A DNA stretch of 17,406 bases from Syntrophaceae bacterium (GTDB lineage: Bacteria; Desulfobacterota; Syntrophia; Syntrophales; Smithellaceae): NCBI GenBank assembly GCA_003506745.1, contig DNYQ01000068.1, forward strand, positions 1 to 17,406, given 5' to 3'. The notes beneath the pieces are model-generated. The model was given only the letters and a program-made list of their open reading frames with translations, was not told where the DNA came from and did not search any database. Both the position numbers and the translations under genes were made by a program. Below are positions 14,171 through 17,406 of this stretch, one piece after another (position 1 is the first letter of the stretch; the number at the start of each line of letters is the position of its first letter).

Positions 14171-14898
14171 CATCCAATTGAATTCATAATAAATGTGGCT
14201 ACATTTTGGCAGTATTCATTTGAAATTCTGCACGGATGATTTATTACAATAAAAAGTGAATTTTTTTTAAACCACATAAATCCATTGTCAACCTTTAAAT
14301 CGGACCCTATAATATGCCTCCATCTGTCAATATATGATTTGCCGTAAAATAGTATAATTTTTTTAGGGTTTTCATTTATAAGTTCCTTTAATTTGTTGAT
14401 CCGATGTGGACTAATATTTTCAAAATATTTAACTCTAGTCTCTATTCCTTGAAACTGTCCATATATCCAATCATTAGTGCTAGAAGATGGAAGAGGCATC
14501 AATTCCATAAGGCATGTTTCAGAGTGATCATCAGCCCTTCCAAGTGAGCATGTCTGATACGCTCTAATATGTTCCATTGTTGCATTTATTCCTTTTGATA
14601 ATAATAAAATTCTAATCAATTGTCCCCATGTCCTTTGAATCCTCACTTTTTTATTTCCGTTTTTTTCAAAAAAATGAGGCATTCCTATGTGTATATGATA
14701 ACTTACAACATCTTCTAATAATTTTTTTCCATTTTCATTCCAAGCTGATATTCTTTTATGCAATTCATCAATATCGTTTCCTCCACCTTCTTCCATACCA
14801 ATGAACCAAAATTTTGCATTCAAATTACCATATCCGTAAAATTTATGCATGAAATCATATAGAGTGTTAATATTAATATTATTTAAATTAATGTTCAT
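14167..14898 (-). CDS. Possible uracil-DNA-glycosylase-superfamily protein, 3' end at IS256
   Basis: This 243-residue AT-rich gene product has hints of the uracil-DNA-glycosylase-like fold. A strand ending in a glycine-rich loop lies near the N terminus (KFWFIGMEEGGG, 29-40). A strand followed by His-Pro lies near the C terminus (SLFIVINHPCRIS, His221). Those are the positions of motifs 1 and 3 in that superfamily. The middle part, with WGQLIRILLL and KKIILFYGKSYIDRW, also fits an alternating alpha/beta fold. The match is by pattern only, so a different alpha/beta hydrolase is possible. The start is set by GGAGAAG eight bases before ATG, 19 bases after the helicase stop, so it follows that gene in a transcript. 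Its stop codon comes from the IS256 terminal repeat. Only 22 residues follow the His, so it may have lost a short natural tail. Confidence 0.55.
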   Translation of the reverse strand: MNINLNNININTLYDFMHKFYGYGNLNAKFWFIGMEEGGGNDIDELHKRISAWNENGKKLLEDVVSYHIHIGMPHFFEKNGNKKVRIQRTWGQLIRILLLSKGINATMEHIRAYQTCSLGRADDHSETCLMELMPLPSSSTNDWIYGQFQGIETRVKYFENISPHRINKLKELINENPKKIILFYGKSYIDRWRHIIGSDLKVDNGFMWFKKNSLFIVINHPCRISNEYCQNVATFIMNSIGW

Positions 14899-14917
14899 GA
14901 AATCTTCTCCAAATTTT

Positions 14918-17406
14918 TCATTTGATTCTAAGTGACGTACTGCTAAGTAATATCGCCACTGCTACAGGAAAGTGAATTAGCGTCTCAACTACCCTTCTTC
15001 CCGTGGCCTTCTCCCAAGCTTCCCGATATATGGCCAATTGGCCCGCGTAGCCGCTGGCCTTGGCCTCAAGTCGACCGTCGTCCCCATCCGCCGTCTTATG
15101 GTCGACGAGCACATCGCCGTTCTCAAGGCGAATGATCATGTCGATGAAGCCCTTGCCGCGCTGCATACCACATCGCATGGCGATGGGCCATTCCCTAACA
15201 ATTCCGAACTGCTCTCCGTACCGTTCGCGCAAGAAGCGGTAGAGCCGGTCGCTCATCTCCAGCAGGCCTTCAGGCTTGAGGGATTCGACGCCCCACGTGG
15301 TGCACATTTCCCCTGCGCGAGTGATTCTCTTCTCTCGGTCGAGCTCTGGTTTGTCCACGGCCAGAAAGGCATGAACCATGCTGCCGAACTTCGCGGAATC
15401 GTCGACTTTGCCGACTTCAAGCCTCGGCCCCAATGAGATGATCTTAAAAGAAGGTGCAGCACTTCCCTTGGCTTGGCTCGGCGTGAAGCGAGCTGGCGGG
15501 TAGGCCGGGAGATTGGACGGTCGTACCGGGCAAAAGACCTTTTGAGAACAGCCGCTGTCCGTCTCCGGCATGGGCTGAAAAACCTTCGTCAGCATGTGAA
15601 ATTGATCCCCGCCGACCCGTACCATCTCCTTCCCGTCTGCACTGGGCAGGGACAAGATGGGTTCCTCTGTCTCGTTCAGGCAGCTGTCCAGCCAGGCGGT
15701 CATTCCCGAGTTGCCAGGGCAACGGGCCGTGAAAACAAGATGATCCCTCGCCCTCGTCATGCCCACATAAAGCAGGCGCAGCAGCTCACGCCGCTCTGCA
15801 TCGGACACCTGGCGACCCACAGTGGAGGCTTCGACGGCATCGCTGAATCCATCGACCTTCTTCTGAGTCCCGAATGGCCACGGCCAATAGCGTATCCACC
15901 GCCCCGCCAGAGGGTTCATCATGTCCAGAGGTTCGTTCGAGGCCACGGCTCCCACGCCGAAAGGATTGCCCTTTGGCTCGGTGTTCAGTCCGGTGAGCAC
16001 TACCAGCGGCCACTCCAGACCTTTCGCCCTGTGGTAGGTGAGAACCTGCACGGCCTCCCGGCCCTGGCCCTCGACTTGGGCATCCTGTTCTTCCTTCGCC
16101 AGGTCCTCGAAATACGCGACCAGTCCAGCCGGGGAACAGGCGGAGCGCGCCGACCGGCACTGGTCCTCGTATTTGGTGGCAAACCCCAGCAGGGCATCCA
16201 GATTACCCAGCCGTACGTCCTCGTCGCCCCAGCGCAGGACAGCACGATCAGCGTCAGCGCATTCCATGGCTAATGAGAGGCTCTCCGAAGGCGTCAGGCG
16301 GATCAAATTCTTGCGTGCATCATCCAGCCGGGCAATGGCCTTCAGGCTCGCCTTCACAGCATCCATGTCCTTTCCAGTTGCCTGGCGCAGAAACTCGGCT
16401 GGGTCGCGATTCAGGAGCCTTGCCATCTCGGCGACAGCCAAACTGTCCGACTCGTCGATCAGATAACGGTAGGCGGCAAGGGCCAGCACGGATTCCGGCC
16501 GGGACAGGAGGCCCGTCCTGGACATGGCGACGCGGATCCCGAATTTTTCGAGGGCGGTGGCCAAATTCCGGCAATCTGCATTGCTGCGGCAGAGAACAGC
16601 TATGTCGCCGGCCCCAAGGGGACGTTCCTGGCCTGTGCCCTTGTCCAGCACCGGGGAGTCGCCGGCATGGCGCAGCAGATGGGAGATTCCCGCCACGAGG
16701 GCCGCTGTTTCATCGCCGGTGTTTTTCGCCTCCAGGCGGAAACACTTCAGGTGCCCCTGCGGAGAGACCGAGGCCCGGGAACCTGGCGATGGCGTTAGAC
16801 GCACCCGATCTTCCGGGATGCCCACCGGAGCGAAGGCCTTAGCGAAGAACTCGCTGCAGAAGCGCACGAGTTCCGGCTGGGAACGCCAGCTGTGCGGCAA
16901 CACCTCGGGCTTCCCGAGCGACTGCACCACCGCTTCCATGAGCGTCGGATCGGTCCCCCGGAAGCCATAGATCGCCTGTTTCTGGTCTCCCACCCAGACC
17001 GAACGGCGCGCAAGCGATGCCAGCTTGAGGAAAAGCGCGAGCTGTATCGGGCTGGTATCCTGGAACTCGTCCACCAGGATAAGATCCAGGCGTTCACGCA
17101 ATGCCTTGGCGACATCGGGCTGGTCCAGCAGCTCCAGAGTCGATGCCTCCTGGTCCACGAAATCGATAAGCCCCAGGTCGCGCTTGTAGTCGGCGTAGAA
17201 CGACAGGGCCTCGGCCGCGCAGGCGAAAGTACCCTGGATGAGATATTCCAGGTCAGCGTGGAGTCTCGGGTGAACCAGCACCTGCCCCGCCAGTTCGCGC
17301 AGGCCCTCCAACGCATCGTCGCTTCGCTTCCCTGCCGTAACCTTTGAGAGACGGATCCAATCCGCCCACATCTGCGGAATTCCTTCGCGGTTCCTGCGCA
17401 AGACAG
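14918..17406 (-). CDS. AddA/RecB-like UvrD-family helicase-nuclease (5' end outside window)
   Basis: The visible 827+ residues cover most of a superfamily 1 helicase with a C-terminal nuclease. Counting from a TTG near the edge, motif II is VDEFQDTSPIQ (DEFQDT at 111-116), followed by motif III WVGDQKQAIYGFRG, motif IV LPHSWRSQPELV, motif V LTYHRAKGLEWPLVVLTGL and motif VI LLYVGMTRARDHLV. The RecB-type PD-(D/E)XK nuclease follows: GFIDMIIRLENGDVLVDHKT and YAGQLAIYREAW. Walker A is missing because the reading frame stays open past the right edge, so this is a partial gene and not a truncated protein. Such enzymes process double-strand breaks with an AddB-like partner and also degrade foreign DNA. 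The last 15 or so codons (after HFPVA) turn AT-rich and give ILLSSTSLRIK, which looks like a foreign tail replacing the native end. Confidence 0.93.
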   Translation of the reverse strand, partial: VLRRNREGIPQMWADWIRLSKVTAGKRSDDALEGLRELAGQVLVHPRLHADLEYLIQGTFACAAEALSFYADYKRDLGLIDFVDQEASTLELLDQPDVAKALRERLDLILVDEFQDTSPIQLALFLKLASLARRSVWVGDQKQAIYGFRGTDPTLMEAVVQSLGKPEVLPHSWRSQPELVRFCSEFFAKAFAPVGIPEDRVRLTPSPGSRASVSPQGHLKCFRLEAKNTGDETAALVAGISHLLRHAGDSPVLDKGTGQERPLGAGDIAVLCRSNADCRNLATALEKFGIRVAMSRTGLLSRPESVLALAAYRYLIDESDSLAVAEMARLLNRDPAEFLRQATGKDMDAVKASLKAIARLDDARKNLIRLTPSESLSLAMECADADRAVLRWGDEDVRLGNLDALLGFATKYEDQCRSARSACSPAGLVAYFEDLAKEEQDAQVEGQGREAVQVLTYHRAKGLEWPLVVLTGLNTEPKGNPFGVGAVASNEPLDMMNPLAGRWIRYWPWPFGTQKKVDGFSDAVEASTVGRQVSDAERRELLRLLYVGMTRARDHLVFTARCPGNSGMTAWLDSCLNETEEPILSLPSADGKEMVRVGGDQFHMLTKVFQPMPETDSGCSQKVFCPVRPSNLPAYPPARFTPSQAKGSAAPSFKIISLGPRLEVGKVDDSAKFGSMVHAFLAVDKPELDREKRITRAGEMCTTWGVESLKPEGLLEMSDRLYRFLRERYGEQFGIVREWPIAMRCGMQRGKGFIDMIIRLENGDVLVDHKTADGDDGRLEAKASGYAGQLAIYREAWEKATGRRVVETLIHFPVAVAILLSSTSLRIK

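Noticed and set aside
13439..14239. 266-residue plus-strand frame across the transposase and its border
   Set aside because: Antisense to the transposase with its intact DDE triad; it reads through the terminal repeat.
15473..16273. 266-residue plus-strand frame opposite the helicase
   Set aside because: Antisense shadow of conserved helicase motifs V and VI.
1..17406. CRISPR array, rRNA or a second tRNA
   Set aside because: No regularly spaced direct repeats of suitable length and no tRNA or rRNA signature besides the 3' end at 1-17.

Overview
The window looks like a chromosomal accessory island from a Gram-negative bacterium. The GC-rich housekeeping-type DNA, the tRNA-Leu 3' end and the AddA-type helicase remind me of Desulfovibrio and relatives among the sulfate-reducing Desulfobacterota, but I could not test that. 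Base composition is mosaic: GC-rich blocks (about 2.3-8.2 kb, the 12.8-14.1 kb transposon, and 15-17.4 kb) alternate with strongly AT-rich blocks (about 0.7-2.2 kb and 14.2-15.0 kb) and an intermediate block (8.7-12.7 kb). This suggests several independent acquisitions.

Layout. Bases 1-17 are the 3' end of a tRNA-Leu, followed by a strong terminator and an 11-bp tandem repeat, as expected for an island attachment site; no integrase follows. Bases 99-671 hold no convincing gene. Two AT-rich genes on the minus strand follow: a PD-(D/E)XK-like nuclease (672-1244) and a papain/C39-like cysteine peptidase (1593-2126), separated by a clear terminator. Next comes a minus-strand pair, a double-AAA+ ATPase (3248-5488) and a WYL-type regulator (2242-3240), only 7 bases apart. 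Upstream of it lies a second minus-strand operon: a dual-specificity-type phosphatase (7622-8185), an ADP-ribosylglycohydrolase (6526-7596) and a double-domain gamma-glutamylcyclotransferase-like protein (5651-6529). It is headed by nested palindromes that look like an operator.

After a decayed IS3-type transposase end (8342-8512) the strand switches. A two-gene plus-strand operon encodes a membrane-anchored coiled-coil protein of 715 residues and a signal-peptide protein of 636 residues that combines a PD-(D/E)XK-like nuclease domain with a glycine-rich multi-helix membrane region. This pair is the best candidate here for an undescribed system: a nuclease exported to, or anchored in, the envelope, or an exported toxin. 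An IS256-family element (12762-14170) abuts the stop codon of the nuclease gene and supplies the stop codon of the next gene (14167-14898, uracil-DNA-glycosylase-like fold suspected). It has no visible target duplication, so DNA was probably lost there, perhaps including an immunity gene. The window ends in an AddA/RecB-type helicase-nuclease gene (14918 to beyond 17406) whose 3' tail changes abruptly to AT-rich sequence, probably an island junction.

How the genes may work together is inference. The phosphatase, ADP-ribosylglycohydrolase and cyclotransferase-like proteins form a credible module for removing or recycling ADP-ribose-type modifications. The AAA+/WYL pair, the small nuclease and peptidase, and the helicase-nuclease are all gene types often found in defence islands.
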